Part shown: one piece after another, positions 37,263 through 45,752 of the stretch | Layout: the number at the start of each line of letters is the position of its first letter | Position numbering within the stretch: position 1 is the stretch's first letter | Origin: JAFGOG01 sp034429215 | GTDB lineage: Bacteria > Chloroflexota > Anaerolineae > JAAYZQ01 | NCBI GenBank assembly: GCA_034429215.1 | Contig: DAOUGI010000126.1 | Coordinates: 62,001-126,000 of the forward strand | Reading direction: 5' to 3' | Length of the DNA stretch: 64,000 nucleotides | Translations under genes and position numbers: made by a program | The notes under the pieces: model-generated | Database searches by the model: none | Seen by the model: only the letters and a program-made list of their open reading frames with translations | Told to the model about the DNA's origin: nothing

Positions 37263-38039
37263 CTAGGCGGTGGCCGGGCGGTAGCGCAGCCAGACCCGGC
37301 CCCCGGCGCCGGTCCGGCCGGGTTGCACTTGAGCCGAGATAAGCTCCAGCTTGATCGGCATCTCACCGGGGCCCAGAGCGGGCGAGGTGAACAGTGCGGG
37401 CGTGTCAGAGCCGCCGACGACACCGGGCAGGAATTCGACGTTGACCTCGTCCACCAGCCCGGCCCGCAGCAGGGCGCCGTTGAGCCGGCCACCGGCGGTG
37501 GAGATGAGGCTTTGCACGCCCAGCCGGACGCCCAGCTTGTCCAGGGCGGCGGCCAGATCGACCTGTTCCCGGCCGGCCACCAGGTAGGGGATCGCCTCGT
37601 GCCGCAGGTAGGCCAGGTACTCGGCCGGGGTATGGCGCCCCACCAGGACGAGCAGGTGCCAGCCCTGCCAGCTTTCGCCAAAGGCGGCGCCGTCCTTTAT
37701 CCAGCCCCGGCCGCGGCCCCGGCCGTCGACGACGACGAACCAGCCGGCGTGTCCGGGGCGCTCGACGACGGCAGGGGGCAGGAAATCGTCGTACAGGGCG
37801 GCCGCATCTCCCTCCACGGGCGGCAACGGCTGGGGCTCGTCCCCGTCGCGGACGAAGGAGCCGCTGCCCTCCAAAGTCGCGCCGGGGCGGTGGAAGAGCT
37901 TGAGCCACTCGAAGGTGTCGCTGCCCTCGTCGAGGGCCTGCCAGCGCTCATCGCCCCACAGCAGCAGGTGGTCGCGGGAGGCCGCCAGCCGGCCGTCCAG
38001 GGAAGCGCTGTTGAACGTCACTACTTTCGGTCTTGCCAT
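37263..38039 (-). CDS. RibD C-terminal-domain (dihydrofolate-reductase-like) protein
   Basis: 258 residues. DHFR-like fold of the RibD_C family: MARPKVVTFNSASLDGRLA at the start, and the NADPH-binding segment LISTAGGRLNGALLRAGLVDEVNVEFLPGVVGG. May reduce a pteridine or pyrimidine; in riboflavin synthesis RibD is normally fused to a deaminase, which is absent. Its placement between MerR and an ABC exporter suggests it is a stress or drug-response accessory protein (inference). Confidence 0.85.
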   Translation of the reverse strand: MARPKVVTFNSASLDGRLAASRDHLLLWGDERWQALDEGSDTFEWLKLFHRPGATLEGSGSFVRDGDEPQPLPPVEGDAAALYDDFLPPAVVERPGHAGWFVVVDGRGRGRGWIKDGAAFGESWQGWHLLVLVGRHTPAEYLAYLRHEAIPYLVAGREQVDLAAALDKLGVRLGVQSLISTAGGRLNGALLRAGLVDEVNVEFLPGVVGGSDTPALFTSPALGPGEMPIKLELISAQVQPGRTGAGGRVWLRYRPATA

Positions 38040-38101
38040 GGTCAGTGTCTCCTTTGCTGCCCATTGTGTGCGGCCCGATGGGTTTCGGGCAGCTTCCCCT
38101 T

Positions 38102-38236
38102 ATTATACCACCTTGGTGTGCAAGTGGAGGGTTATAGGAGACGGGCAGCAAGTGGAGGGGAATGAGACCGTATCCCCGACCCCGCGGCTATGATGCTTGT
38201 CCTTTACCAGAGCCTAAACCCTGGTCTGCAAATGGA
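38102..38236 (-). promoter_or_regulatory. Control region of the RibD_C-ABC operon with three GCAARTGGAGGG motifs
   Basis: On the minus strand TATAAT lies at 38107-38102, with CCACTTGCACACCAAGGTGG just upstream, an imperfect inverted repeat. The motif GCAAGTGGAGGG/GCAAATGGAGGG occurs three times (about 38121, 38148 and 38227). In this 221-bp gap between merR and its neighbour these are candidate operators for the MerR regulator (inference). Confidence 0.5.
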
Positions 38237-38260
38237 GGGTTGCGGGCCGGCGCCCTGGCT

Positions 38261-39016
38261 TTAATCCCCGTATTCGCGGATCATGGCCTCCAGTTGGCCG
38301 ATGATCTCCGCCGCCCGCGCCTCTTGCTCGGCCAGGGTGGAAAGCCAGCGGTCGGCCGCGCTATAGATCTCCTCGTCGGGCCGGGGCGTATCCAACACCT
38401 GTCGCAGGTCCTGGCCCGAGGCCCCGTCCAGGTGCAGCATCATGCGCAAAATGGCCATCTGGCTGTAGCCGGCGCGGTTTAGCATGCGGATGACCCGCAG
38501 GCGACCAAACTCGGCGGCGCCGTACAGCCGGTAGCCGCTCTCCGGGTCGCGCGGCACCCGGATCAGGCCGTTGCGCTCCCAGTTGCGCAGCATGTCGGTG
38601 GTCACCCCCAGCCGCCGGGCTGCCTCGCCGATGCGCAGCCGCTGCGAGGCGCCATCGACGGCCACACCCTGGGCCCAGCGCTCCAGCAGGCCGGCGGCCG
38701 CCTCGGCCTGGGCGCGCTCGGCCTGCACCAGAGCCAGGTGGTGGTAGGCCTGCTCCAGGGCGCCCCCGAGGTCGCCCGACGCGGCGCAGCGCACCAGGTC
38801 GAGGGCCGACTGGCGGATGTTGGGGCCCGGCCAGCCGCCATGCAGGGCGGCGCGGGCCAGGCGCATCTGGTCCAGGTGGCGCCGGCTGTAGAGGCGATAG
38901 CCGCCGGGGCTGCGCGGAACGGGCGGCAAAAAGCCCCACTCCTCGTAGAGGCGCACGGTGTTGGCGTGCACGCCTACTTGACGAGCGATTTCCGAGGTGT
39001 ACAGATGCTGTTTCAC
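38261..39016 (-). CDS. Tandem MerR-domain transcriptional regulator
   Basis: 251 residues holding two MerR-type helix-turn-helix domains: LYTSEIARQVGVHANTVRLYEEWGF near the N-terminus, and LRIGEAARRLGVTTDMLRNWERNGLIRV in the middle, each followed by the SGYRLY wing. Between and after them lie helical segments, with no metal-binding cysteines. MerR regulators remodel promoters of drug or metal responses. The start is GTG at 39016; TATAAT lies at 39048-39043 upstream. It probably controls the downstream RibD_C-ABC operon (inference). Confidence 0.9.
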   Translation of the reverse strand: MKQHLYTSEIARQVGVHANTVRLYEEWGFLPPVPRSPGGYRLYSRRHLDQMRLARAALHGGWPGPNIRQSALDLVRCAASGDLGGALEQAYHHLALVQAERAQAEAAAGLLERWAQGVAVDGASQRLRIGEAARRLGVTTDMLRNWERNGLIRVPRDPESGYRLYGAAEFGRLRVIRMLNRAGYSQMAILRMMLHLDGASGQDLRQVLDTPRPDEEIYSAADRWLSTLAEQEARAAEIIGQLEAMIREYGD

Positions 39017-39187
39017 GCTGCCCCTTTTCTCATTGCGCGCCGATTATAGCATTGCCGCGACCAGGACACAAACCGGGGAACCCGGAACGGCTGTTGGGGG
39101 TGGGAAGGGAAAGGGAGTTTGTTGGGCTCCCGCAGCGGAAGAGAGGCGAGGATGGTAGGAGGGGCCTGTCATAGGATGGAGCGCCTG

Positions 39188-39216
39188 TTGGCAGGTGGGG
39201 CCAGACGTGGTATACT
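39188..39216 (+). promoter_or_regulatory. Sigma-70-type promoter
   Basis: TTGGCA (39188-39193), 17-nt spacer, TATACT (39211-39216); 48 bp before the secreted protein's ATG, with ACGGAGG about 9 nt ahead of that codon. Confidence 0.72.
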
Positions 39217-39263
39217 CGCCGGCAAGGACCGATCAGCAAAATACACGGCAAACGGAGGCTGAG

Positions 39264-41057
39264 ATGGAATCAAAGGGGTTGTTCCAGCTTGTAGTGACCC
39301 TGGCGCTGCTGGCAGCGCTCGGGGGGGTTGTGCTCGCTTCTGCCGCCACCGCCTATCCAGATCCAGGTGGAGCCGCACCGATTACACCCGGCCACGGGGC
39401 ATCCGCTGCCCAGGCGGAAGCGCCTGCAACAGGCAGGGCGCAGGGCAGACCATTCGGCGAGGCTATCATTGTCGACCACTCCAGCACGGATATCACGGCG
39501 GTGCCGCAGGAGTGGATAGAGGAGGCCAAGCTCGAGCTTCACATCGCGTACGGGCATACTTCTCACGGCGGCCAACTGACAAGCGGGATGGCCGACTTGA
39601 TCGGCTTTGCCAACAATGGGGGCCTGGGGCTCGCACTTCCCTACAACATTTTTGATTTCAACAGCGGCGGAACGAACGGGGCGCTGGATCTGCGCGAGCC
39701 TTTTGCGGGTGACGCCGGCTATTACCCTCAGTGGGTAGACGAGACCACAACGTATCTCGGCCTTCCCGATCCCGATACGGGCCGGGGAACGAACAACCCT
39801 GATATAAACGTCGTGATCTGGTCGTGGTGCGGCCAGGTATCAGGGTACACCGAACAGCAGATGCTGGACCAATATCTGCTGCCGATGACCCAGTTGGAGG
39901 CGGACTATTACGGCATTACCTTTGTGTATATGACCGGCCACTCGGACGGGTCGGGCGAAGAGGGGAACCTGCACCTGCGCAACCAGCAGATCAGGAATTA
40001 CTGCGCAGCGAACGGCAAGGTGCTGTACGATTTCTATCACATTGAGATGTACGATCCGGATGAGAGCTATTTCGGCGACAAGGCGGTCAACGACAACTGC
40101 GACTATGATTCTGACGGCGACGGCACACGCGACAGGAACTGGGCTATAGACTGGCAGGGCGCGCACGATGTGGGCGTTGATTGGTACGATTGCAGTTGCG
40201 CTCACAGCCAGGCGCTGAACTGCAATCAGAAGGCCTATGCGGTCTGGTGGCTGTGGGCGCGGCTGGCAGGATGGAACGGCGGCCAGGAGGGCGGATCGCA
40301 AAAGGCGGCCTCAACCGCGGTGGCGGACCACGGCCAGACCTTTACCTACACGATCACCGTTCGAGACACCGGCGCACCTGTCACTGCCACCGTGTACCTG
40401 ACCGACGAGGTGCCCGCGGGGCTCGTGTATGTACCCGGCACGATAACCGCCACGACCGGCATTGCCACCGACGCCGATGCTCCCATCCTGCGCTGGGCTG
40501 GGGTCCTGAGCCCCACTTCCGTGGCGACGGTGACCTTTGGCGTCGTCGTGGAGACCCCTGAGCCCCAGGTGATCACCAACAGCGCCGTTATCGCCTCGCC
40601 GGGATACGAGCCGATTACGGTGACGGCCGTTATCACCACGGTGAACAGCGATCTGCCGGACCTGAGCCCGTCGCACAAGGCGGCCAATCGATTCAGCGGC
40701 GAGTATGGCGACTGGATCACCTACACCGTCAAGATCTGCAACGCTCCGGGGCCGTTATACGACACAGTGTGGCTTACCGACACGGTCCCAGACGGCCTGA
40801 TGTATGTATCGGGGACACTGACGAGCACGGCCGGCGTCGTTTCCGACGCCGCGGCCCCGGCTCTGTACTGGTCGGGTGACCTGGCTCCCTCGCCGTGTGT
40901 CACGATTGGCTATGCGGTCACCGTGACGGCGCTTTCGCCCCAGGCCATCGCCAACAACGCCATCATCGCCATGTGGGGCCATGCACCGATCACCCGCACG
41001 GTCACGATCCTCGTGAATCCTCGCAGGCTGTTCCTGCCCGTGGTTGTCAAGGAGTGA
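39264..41057 (+). CDS. Secreted protein: SGNH-like domain plus two DUF11 repeats
   Basis: 597 residues. Signal peptide (about 1-28), then an uncharacterised domain to about 355 with conserved-looking YGHTSHG, WSWCGQ, YMTGHSDG, KVLYDFYHIEMYDPD and CSCAHS, reminiscent of SGNH hydrolases. Two DUF11/conserved-repeat domains follow (about 360-460 and 475-580; TVYLTDEVPAGLVYVPGT and TVWLTDTVPDGLMYVSGT). It ends RRLFLPVVVKE, a tail shared with the beta-helix protein at 54 kb. Probably surface-exposed. Enzymatic role not established. Confidence 0.8.
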   Translation: MESKGLFQLVVTLALLAALGGVVLASAATAYPDPGGAAPITPGHGASAAQAEAPATGRAQGRPFGEAIIVDHSSTDITAVPQEWIEEAKLELHIAYGHTSHGGQLTSGMADLIGFANNGGLGLALPYNIFDFNSGGTNGALDLREPFAGDAGYYPQWVDETTTYLGLPDPDTGRGTNNPDINVVIWSWCGQVSGYTEQQMLDQYLLPMTQLEADYYGITFVYMTGHSDGSGEEGNLHLRNQQIRNYCAANGKVLYDFYHIEMYDPDESYFGDKAVNDNCDYDSDGDGTRDRNWAIDWQGAHDVGVDWYDCSCAHSQALNCNQKAYAVWWLWARLAGWNGGQEGGSQKAASTAVADHGQTFTYTITVRDTGAPVTATVYLTDEVPAGLVYVPGTITATTGIATDADAPILRWAGVLSPTSVATVTFGVVVETPEPQVITNSAVIASPGYEPITVTAVITTVNSDLPDLSPSHKAANRFSGEYGDWITYTVKICNAPGPLYDTVWLTDTVPDGLMYVSGTLTSTAGVVSDAAAPALYWSGDLAPSPCVTIGYAVTVTALSPQAIANNAIIAMWGHAPITRTVTILVNPRRLFLPVVVKE

Positions 41058-41149
41058 CCGGGACGTTGGCCCGGTGGTGAGCCGGAGGCGCTCTGCGCCT
41101 CCGGCCGCTGCGCTCGGGAGCGGCGCGGGAACGAGAAGAACGCTGAGGG

Positions 41150-41725
41150 TCAGGTGCGCGCGGGCGGCGCGTCGCCTGCACCCTCTTGTCGGCCATCCGC
41201 TCCGAATGCCGGGTGAAACTCAACGGCGCCCTGCGGAACATGGCTGTCAAAAGACAGGGCGAAGAAAGCCTCTTCCGGCACCCCATCGCAGTCAAGCCCG
41301 CGGATGTTGTTCTGGAACCCAAAGCGGCCATAGTACCCCGGATGTCCCACGAGGCAGCATCCCCGGGCGCCAAGGTCCTTCAGACGCAATAGCCCTGCCC
41401 GGATCAACGCGCTGCCAATCCCCCTTTGCTGGCATTCCGGCAATACCGACACAGGCCCGAGCCCATACCAATCCGGGGTGCCGTCGGAAATCGTCACCGG
41501 GGAGAAGGAGATATGCCCCACGACGCGCCCATCCACCTCAGCTACCAGCGAGACCGCGAGCGCCTCGGCGGCGCGCAGTGCGGCAACGATGAAATGCTCC
41601 GTCTGGTTGCTAATGGCCAGGGTCTTGAACGCAGCAGCCGTAACCTCGGCGATGGCGCCGACGTCGTCGCTCGTTTCACTTCTGATTAGTACCTTGTCCG
41701 TCACGTGCCTGAATCCCTCTCTCAT
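41150..41725 (-). CDS. GNAT family N-acetyltransferase (YhbS-like)
   Basis: 191 residues. The pattern VLPECQQRGIGSALIRAGLLRLK is the acetyl-CoA-binding motif, and CLVGHPGYYGRFGFQN plus EEAFFALSF are characteristic of the YhbS-type subgroup. Acceptor unknown. Start ATG 41725. Monocistronic between the DUF11 gene and the divergent padR. Confidence 0.9.
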   Translation of the reverse strand: MREGFRHVTDKVLIRSETSDDVGAIAEVTAAAFKTLAISNQTEHFIVAALRAAEALAVSLVAEVDGRVVGHISFSPVTISDGTPDWYGLGPVSVLPECQQRGIGSALIRAGLLRLKDLGARGCCLVGHPGYYGRFGFQNNIRGLDCDGVPEEAFFALSFDSHVPQGAVEFHPAFGADGRQEGAGDAPPART

Positions 41726-41815
41726 GGGCTAGACTCACAACGTCATTATAGCAGGTATCCAAGAGCCGGTCAACCCCCATCGGAACAGCATCGCTCGCCA
41801 CAGCGGTATGCGAAT

Positions 41816-41861
41816 TTGACACATGATGGATTATAGTGTAATATATGCGTTAGTCATATAT
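41816..41861 (+). promoter_or_regulatory. padR promoter overlapped by a 7-7-7 inverted repeat
   Basis: TTGACA at 41816-41821 and a degenerate -10 (TAATAT, 41839-41844) at 17 nt. ATATATG (41841-41847) and CATATAT (41855-41861) form a perfect inverted repeat with a 7-nt spacer, covering the -10. PadR proteins bind AT-rich dyads of this size, so self-repression is likely (inference). Confidence 0.6.
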
Positions 41862-41886
41862 AGGATGACAGATAAGAGGTGAGGGT

Positions 41887-42279
41887 ATGTGTGAGGGACA
41901 CCACAGTGAGCGGATGGGCAGCGAAGGCCGGTGCCATCGCCACGGAGGCCATGTGCGCAGCTTTATCCAGCCCCGGCTGCTGCTGCTGCTGGCGGCCAAG
42001 CCGGCGCACGGCTATGAGCTGATGGACCGGCTCGGCCAGGAGGAGGACCCGGGGGCCGACCCCGGGCTGCTGTACCGGACGCTGCGCCAGTTCGAGGAAG
42101 AGGGGCTGGTGCGGTCGTCGTGGGACACGGAGGGCCGCGGCGCGGCCCGGCGGGTGTACGAGATCACCGACGAGGGGATCGACTACTTGCACGCCTGGGC
42201 GGTGAATATCCGCCGCACCCGGGAGCGGCTGGAGCGGTTCCTGAGCGACTATGAGGCCCATTTCCAGGTTGGAGAATAG
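41887..42279 (+). CDS. PadR family transcriptional regulator with Cys/His-rich N-terminus
   Basis: 130 residues. Residues about 24-95 are the PadR winged helix: FIQPRLLLLLAAKPAHGYELMDRL ... LYRTLRQFEEEGLVRS ... RRVYEITDEG. The N-terminal 22 residues hold two Cys and several His (CEGHHSERMGSEGRCHRHGGH), unusual for PadR and possibly a metal-sensing site. It precedes a His/Cys-rich DUF5320 gene, which supports a metal-linked role (inference). Confidence 0.88.
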   Translation: MCEGHHSERMGSEGRCHRHGGHVRSFIQPRLLLLLAAKPAHGYELMDRLGQEEDPGADPGLLYRTLRQFEEEGLVRSSWDTEGRGAARRVYEITDEGIDYLHAWAVNIRRTRERLERFLSDYEAHFQVGE

Positions 42280-42355
42280 ACGCTCGCCCGGCCATCCCGC
42301 CAAGGGAACGGACGGGTGAGCCGACCGGTAGATTCGAAGAAAGGAGGTGAAACAT

Positions 42356-42676
42356 ATGAGAAAACATGACGAGCATCACCACTGCCACGGTCACGGCGGT
42401 GAGGGTCACTGGGGCAAAGGCCCGCAGCACCCCCATCACGGCCACGGCGGACACGAGGGGCACGAGTGCTGCGGCGGACACGGTGGGCATCGACGCCACG
42501 ACGGCGAGTGCTGCCGCGGCGGCGAGGGCAGGGGCATGGGCCCCGGCGCCCCCTTCAGGCGGCACTTTCCCACGCGCGAAGAGCAGATCGCCTGGCTCGA
42601 GGAGTACCTGAAAGAGCTTCAGGCCGAAGCCAAGGGCGTGGAAGAGCGGATCGCCGAGCTGCAAGCCGGCGAGTAA
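42356..42676 (+). CDS. His/Cys-rich protein with C-terminal DUF5320 helix
   Basis: 106 residues. The first 60 are dominated by His, Gly and paired Cys (HECCGGHGGH, GECCRGG), a probable metal-chelating region. The tail (FPTREEQIAWLEEYLKELQAEAKGVEERIAELQ) is the DUF5320 coiled-coil segment. AAGGAGGTG precedes the ATG, a near-perfect ribosome site. 77 bp after padR and probably its target and partner. Confidence 0.85.
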   Translation: MRKHDEHHHCHGHGGEGHWGKGPQHPHHGHGGHEGHECCGGHGGHRRHDGECCRGGEGRGMGPGAPFRRHFPTREEQIAWLEEYLKELQAEAKGVEERIAELQAGE

Positions 42677-42678
42677 GA

Positions 42679-42717
42679 GGGACGGGCGGCGCACCTATTG
42701 GGTGCGCCGCCCGTCCC
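42679..42717. terminator. 17-bp perfect hairpin between convergent genes
   Basis: GGGACGGGCGGCGCACC (42679-42695), loop TATTG, and its exact complement at 42701-42717, between the DUF5320 stop and the converging MttB gene. There is no clear T-run, so it may be a bidirectional barrier rather than a classic intrinsic terminator. Confidence 0.7.
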
Positions 42718-42725
42718 TATTGGGC

Positions 42726-44171
42726 TCACTCCCCCACACCCTCCAGGTCGCGGTCGGCGGCGCGCAGGATGTCGTCCAGCTCACCGATGACGCCGTCGGG
42801 CAGGGGATCGACCAGGGGGCCTTCGAGGATGGCCCGGACCTGCTCGCGGGCGGCCGAGTAGAGGGTGGGCCGGCCCAGCTCGGCCCAGGCTTCGTAGGTG
42901 TGGCGGTCGAAGAGGCGGGGGATGTAGAACTCGCCGCTGCGGGCCGCCCGGCGGGTGCCTTTTTCCATCAAAAAGTGGCCGCCCGGCCCCACGGCGGCTA
43001 TCTCGTCAAAGAGGTCTTTTTCGGGCGCGCAGTCGACCCCCTCGCACAGCCGCTGGCACAGGTGGGCGATCTCGTTGTCGACCAGGATCTGTTCGAGGAC
43101 CAACAACTGGTCGCTTTCGATCTCGCCATAGCCGACGATGATGTCGGCGCCGGCCATGGCCGGGGGGAGGGTGGTGATCAGCTTTTCGATGACGGCTTCG
43201 GGCCCGGCGATCTTGGCGTCGGAGGTGCAGCCCGCCCCGCCGTTGGGCAGATCGTAAAAGCGGCCCATGGCGGCCAGCGCGGCGGACTGGAGGCCCATCT
43301 CGGCGGTGCCGGCCAGGTAGCCGCCGCTGCGAAAGTCGAGCGAGCCGATGGCGCTAGCGTAGATGAGAGGCCGGCCGGGGTGGGCGAGCTGGTAGATGAC
43401 GATGGCCGACAGGGCCTCGGCGTTGGCCACGGCGATGTTGGAGAAGAGACCGGCCGGGCCGGTGGTGCCGTTGACCGGCATGGGCATGAGCATGACCGGC
43501 AGGTCGAACTCGCCCAGCTCCAGGTAGGCGTCGAGCATCTGTCCATCGTGGGTCAGGGGGGCGATGGTGCAGTAGATGAGGGAATAGTCCTTGCATGCCT
43601 TGAGCGCGTCTTCGCTGCCGGCGACCGCCTTGAGGGCGGCGACCAGGTAGGGCACCTGCTCGACGCAGTGCAGCTCGTGCTGGGCGTGCTTGGACGAGTA
43701 TTTGATCATGGTGACGAACTCGTGGAGCGCCCGGGAGTGGGCCGGAGCATCGGAGGCGCAGGTGGGCGCCCAGGACATGACGCCCAGGTCGGCCTGCTGA
43801 AAGACGCGCAGAGAGTCCTGGATGTCGCGGCGGGTGCCGTAGCGCCGCTCGCCGGTGTCGAAATCGACGACAAAGGCGGCGGTGCCGTCGATGCCGTAGC
43901 GGGAGGCGGGCGAGGGCAGCGGAAGGCTCAGGGCGGGGTTGCGGGCGCCCAGGACGAACGACTTGGGGGTGGTGGCCAGGGCCTGCTCTACCAGCTCGAC
44001 GGGGATGCGGGCGATGCCGGCGCCGTCGTCGATCTGGGCGCCGCAGCGGCGGAGGATGGGCAGGGCCTTGTGGCCGTGAAAGCGGACGCCCACCTCGGCC
44101 AGGATGCGGAGGCTCTGGTTGTGGACGCGGAGCTGTTCTTCTTGGGAAAGGGCTTGTGCGGTAAATTTCAT
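42726..44171 (-). CDS. MttB-superfamily methyltransferase (paralogue 1)
   Basis: 481 residues. Trimethylamine-methyltransferase-family TIM barrel: LRILAEVGVRFHGHKAL near the start, DGTAAFVVDFDTGERRYGT, IAPLTHDGQMLDAYLELGEF, MPMPVNGTTGPAGLFSNI and AAVGPGGHFLMEKGTRR. No in-frame amber codon, so it lacks pyrrolysine; non-Pyl members demethylate quaternary amines such as glycine betaine, proline betaine or carnitine and pass the methyl to a corrinoid protein. Substrate unknown. No corrinoid protein gene is in the window. Confidence 0.9.
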   Translation of the reverse strand: MKFTAQALSQEEQLRVHNQSLRILAEVGVRFHGHKALPILRRCGAQIDDGAGIARIPVELVEQALATTPKSFVLGARNPALSLPLPSPASRYGIDGTAAFVVDFDTGERRYGTRRDIQDSLRVFQQADLGVMSWAPTCASDAPAHSRALHEFVTMIKYSSKHAQHELHCVEQVPYLVAALKAVAGSEDALKACKDYSLIYCTIAPLTHDGQMLDAYLELGEFDLPVMLMPMPVNGTTGPAGLFSNIAVANAEALSAIVIYQLAHPGRPLIYASAIGSLDFRSGGYLAGTAEMGLQSAALAAMGRFYDLPNGGAGCTSDAKIAGPEAVIEKLITTLPPAMAGADIIVGYGEIESDQLLVLEQILVDNEIAHLCQRLCEGVDCAPEKDLFDEIAAVGPGGHFLMEKGTRRAARSGEFYIPRLFDRHTYEAWAELGRPTLYSAAREQVRAILEGPLVDPLPDGVIGELDDILRAADRDLEGVGE

Positions 44172-44191
44172 ATGGGTTCTCCTTCAAAAAT

Positions 44192-44216
44192 AGATGCTTC
44201 GCTTCGCTCAGCATGG
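44192..44216. repeat. CTGAGCGAAGCGAAG-family repeat spanning an MttB stop codon
   Basis: AGATGCTTCGCTTCGCTCAG at 44192-44211. The stop codon of the upstream MttB gene (44208-44210) lies within the repeat, so the repeat defines that protein's C-terminus. Confidence 0.72.
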
Positions 44217-45656
44217 CAGATGATGGGCGCCTGCCCTGGCACGGGCTTCAAGGCGGGCCAGGTCGCGCTCGACGGGGTCGGGCAGGGGCAAGGGGCGATG
44301 GGTTACCAGCAGGTGGGACACCTGGTCGCGGAGGTCGGACAGCAGGTCGGGGCGGCCGGCAGCGTTCCAATGCTCAAAGGTGTCGCCGACGCCCACCTTG
44401 CTGATGTACCACTCGCCGCGGCGGATGCCGTCGCGGCCGGATGGCTCGGCCAGAAAGTGGCCGCCCGGCCCCACGGCGTCGATTACCTCTTCGAGCCACC
44501 GGTCGGGGCCGGTGCCAATGCCGGCGCACAGCCGCCTGCAGCGGCGGAAGACTTCGACGTCGATCAGAAGCTGCTCCAGGCTGAGGATGGTCGCTCCGCC
44601 CAGCAGGCCGGGGCCGAGCAGGAGGTCGGGCCAGGAGAGGGCGGGCAGGGCCCAGTTGAGCGCCCGCTCGTAGCCGGCCTGGATGCTGGGGATGTGGTGG
44701 CCGGTGCCACCGGTGGAGGTCTCGGAGGGCAGGCCGTAGTAGCGGGCCATTTCGGTGACGGCGGCGCCAAGGAGAGCGTGCTCGACCTGGCCGCCGGTGT
44801 ACCGGCCGGAGTGGGGGTCCATGACGCCCGGAGCGGGAGCATAGATGACCGGGGCGCCCGGGGCGGCGGCCTGGACGAGGCAGAGCATGGCCAGCACTTC
44901 GCAGTTGGCCAGGACGAGGGTGGAGATGAGGCCGGCAGGGGCGGTGGCGCCCATGATCGGCATGGGCATGATGGCCACCGGCAGGTCCCAGCCGACGGTC
45001 TCCAGGTAGGCGTCGGTGTAATCGGCCTCGATGACCAGCGGCGACAGGGGGCAGAGCAGGAAGGAGACGGGGTGCAGGCGGCGGACCTCCTCTTGGCTGC
45101 CAAAGACGGCCTGGAGCACTTCTAGCATCCAGCGGGACTGCTCGGGGGTGACCGGACAATCCTGGACGTGCTTGGAGAAGCAGCGGAAGATGTCCCGCCA
45201 GTAGGCGACGAGGTCGCCCAGGGAGCGCTCGGCAAAGGTTGGCTCGACCATGGCCCAATAGACGCCGACCTCGTCGAGGACGTCGAGCAGGCGGGTGGCG
45301 GCCAGCCAGTCGGCGGCGATCGCCGGCCGCCGCTCGCCGGTCAGGCTGTCATAGACAAAGACGGCGCCCCCGTCGGCCTGGAGGACGCACTCGCCGGCGT
45401 TCATGGGGAGGGACCAACCCGGCCGGCGGCCGCCCAGGCTGAAGCGGCGCGGGGCCGCTTGCAGGCAGGTCTCGACCAGGGCGCGGGGGAAGCGGACGAT
45501 GGCGGTGCAGTCGTCGACTTGAGCGCCGGCCTCGGCCAGGATGCGCCTGCCACGGGAGGTGTCCACCCGGACGCCGGTGGCGGACAGGAGGTGGAGGGTG
45601 CGGTCGTGCACCTGGGCGCGGTCGTTTTCGGACAGAATCTGCAGCGCTGCTCTCAT
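44208..45656 (-). CDS. MttB-superfamily methyltransferase (paralogue 2)
   Basis: 482 residues, the same fold and motifs: LLSATGVRVDTSRG, DGGAVFVYDSLTGERRPA, MPMPIMGATAPAGLISTL, GPGGHFLAEPSGRDGIR. It has FSKHVQDCP where paralogue 1 has SSKHAQHE and the others KHVQSET, so the substrate pocket probably differs. 36 bp upstream of paralogue 1. No in-frame TAG. Its C-terminus (HHLPC) is set by the dispersed repeat. Confidence 0.9.
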   Translation of the reverse strand: MRAALQILSENDRAQVHDRTLHLLSATGVRVDTSRGRRILAEAGAQVDDCTAIVRFPRALVETCLQAAPRRFSLGGRRPGWSLPMNAGECVLQADGGAVFVYDSLTGERRPAIAADWLAATRLLDVLDEVGVYWAMVEPTFAERSLGDLVAYWRDIFRCFSKHVQDCPVTPEQSRWMLEVLQAVFGSQEEVRRLHPVSFLLCPLSPLVIEADYTDAYLETVGWDLPVAIMPMPIMGATAPAGLISTLVLANCEVLAMLCLVQAAAPGAPVIYAPAPGVMDPHSGRYTGGQVEHALLGAAVTEMARYYGLPSETSTGGTGHHIPSIQAGYERALNWALPALSWPDLLLGPGLLGGATILSLEQLLIDVEVFRRCRRLCAGIGTGPDRWLEEVIDAVGPGGHFLAEPSGRDGIRRGEWYISKVGVGDTFEHWNAAGRPDLLSDLRDQVSHLLVTHRPLPLPDPVERDLARLEARARAGAHHLPC

Positions 45657-45680
45657 TCAGGGCCGATCCTTGAAATTAGA

Positions 45681-45750
45681 TCTCCCCCTCACCCCAACCC
45701 TGCCACCTCACCGGTGGCACTGTACAGCGGTCTCCCCAAAGGGGAGAGGG
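45681..45750. repeat. Dispersed repeat with GTACAGCGGTCTCCCC core, copy 1
   Basis: CCCTCACCCCAACCCTGCCA ... GGTGGCACTGTACAGCGG, then TCTCCCCAAAGGGGAGAGGG. A second copy lies at 49951-50019. Contains a CTCCCC/GGGGAG hairpin. It ends 2 bp short of the TAG stop of the adjoining gene. Confidence 0.78.
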
Positions 45751-45752
45751 AG

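Noticed and set aside
33690..41140. Possible shared repeat between 33.7 kb and 41.1 kb (GCTCGGGA ... AACGAGAA)
   Set aside because: Only short blocks match and the intervening lengths differ; too weak to call a repeat family by eye.
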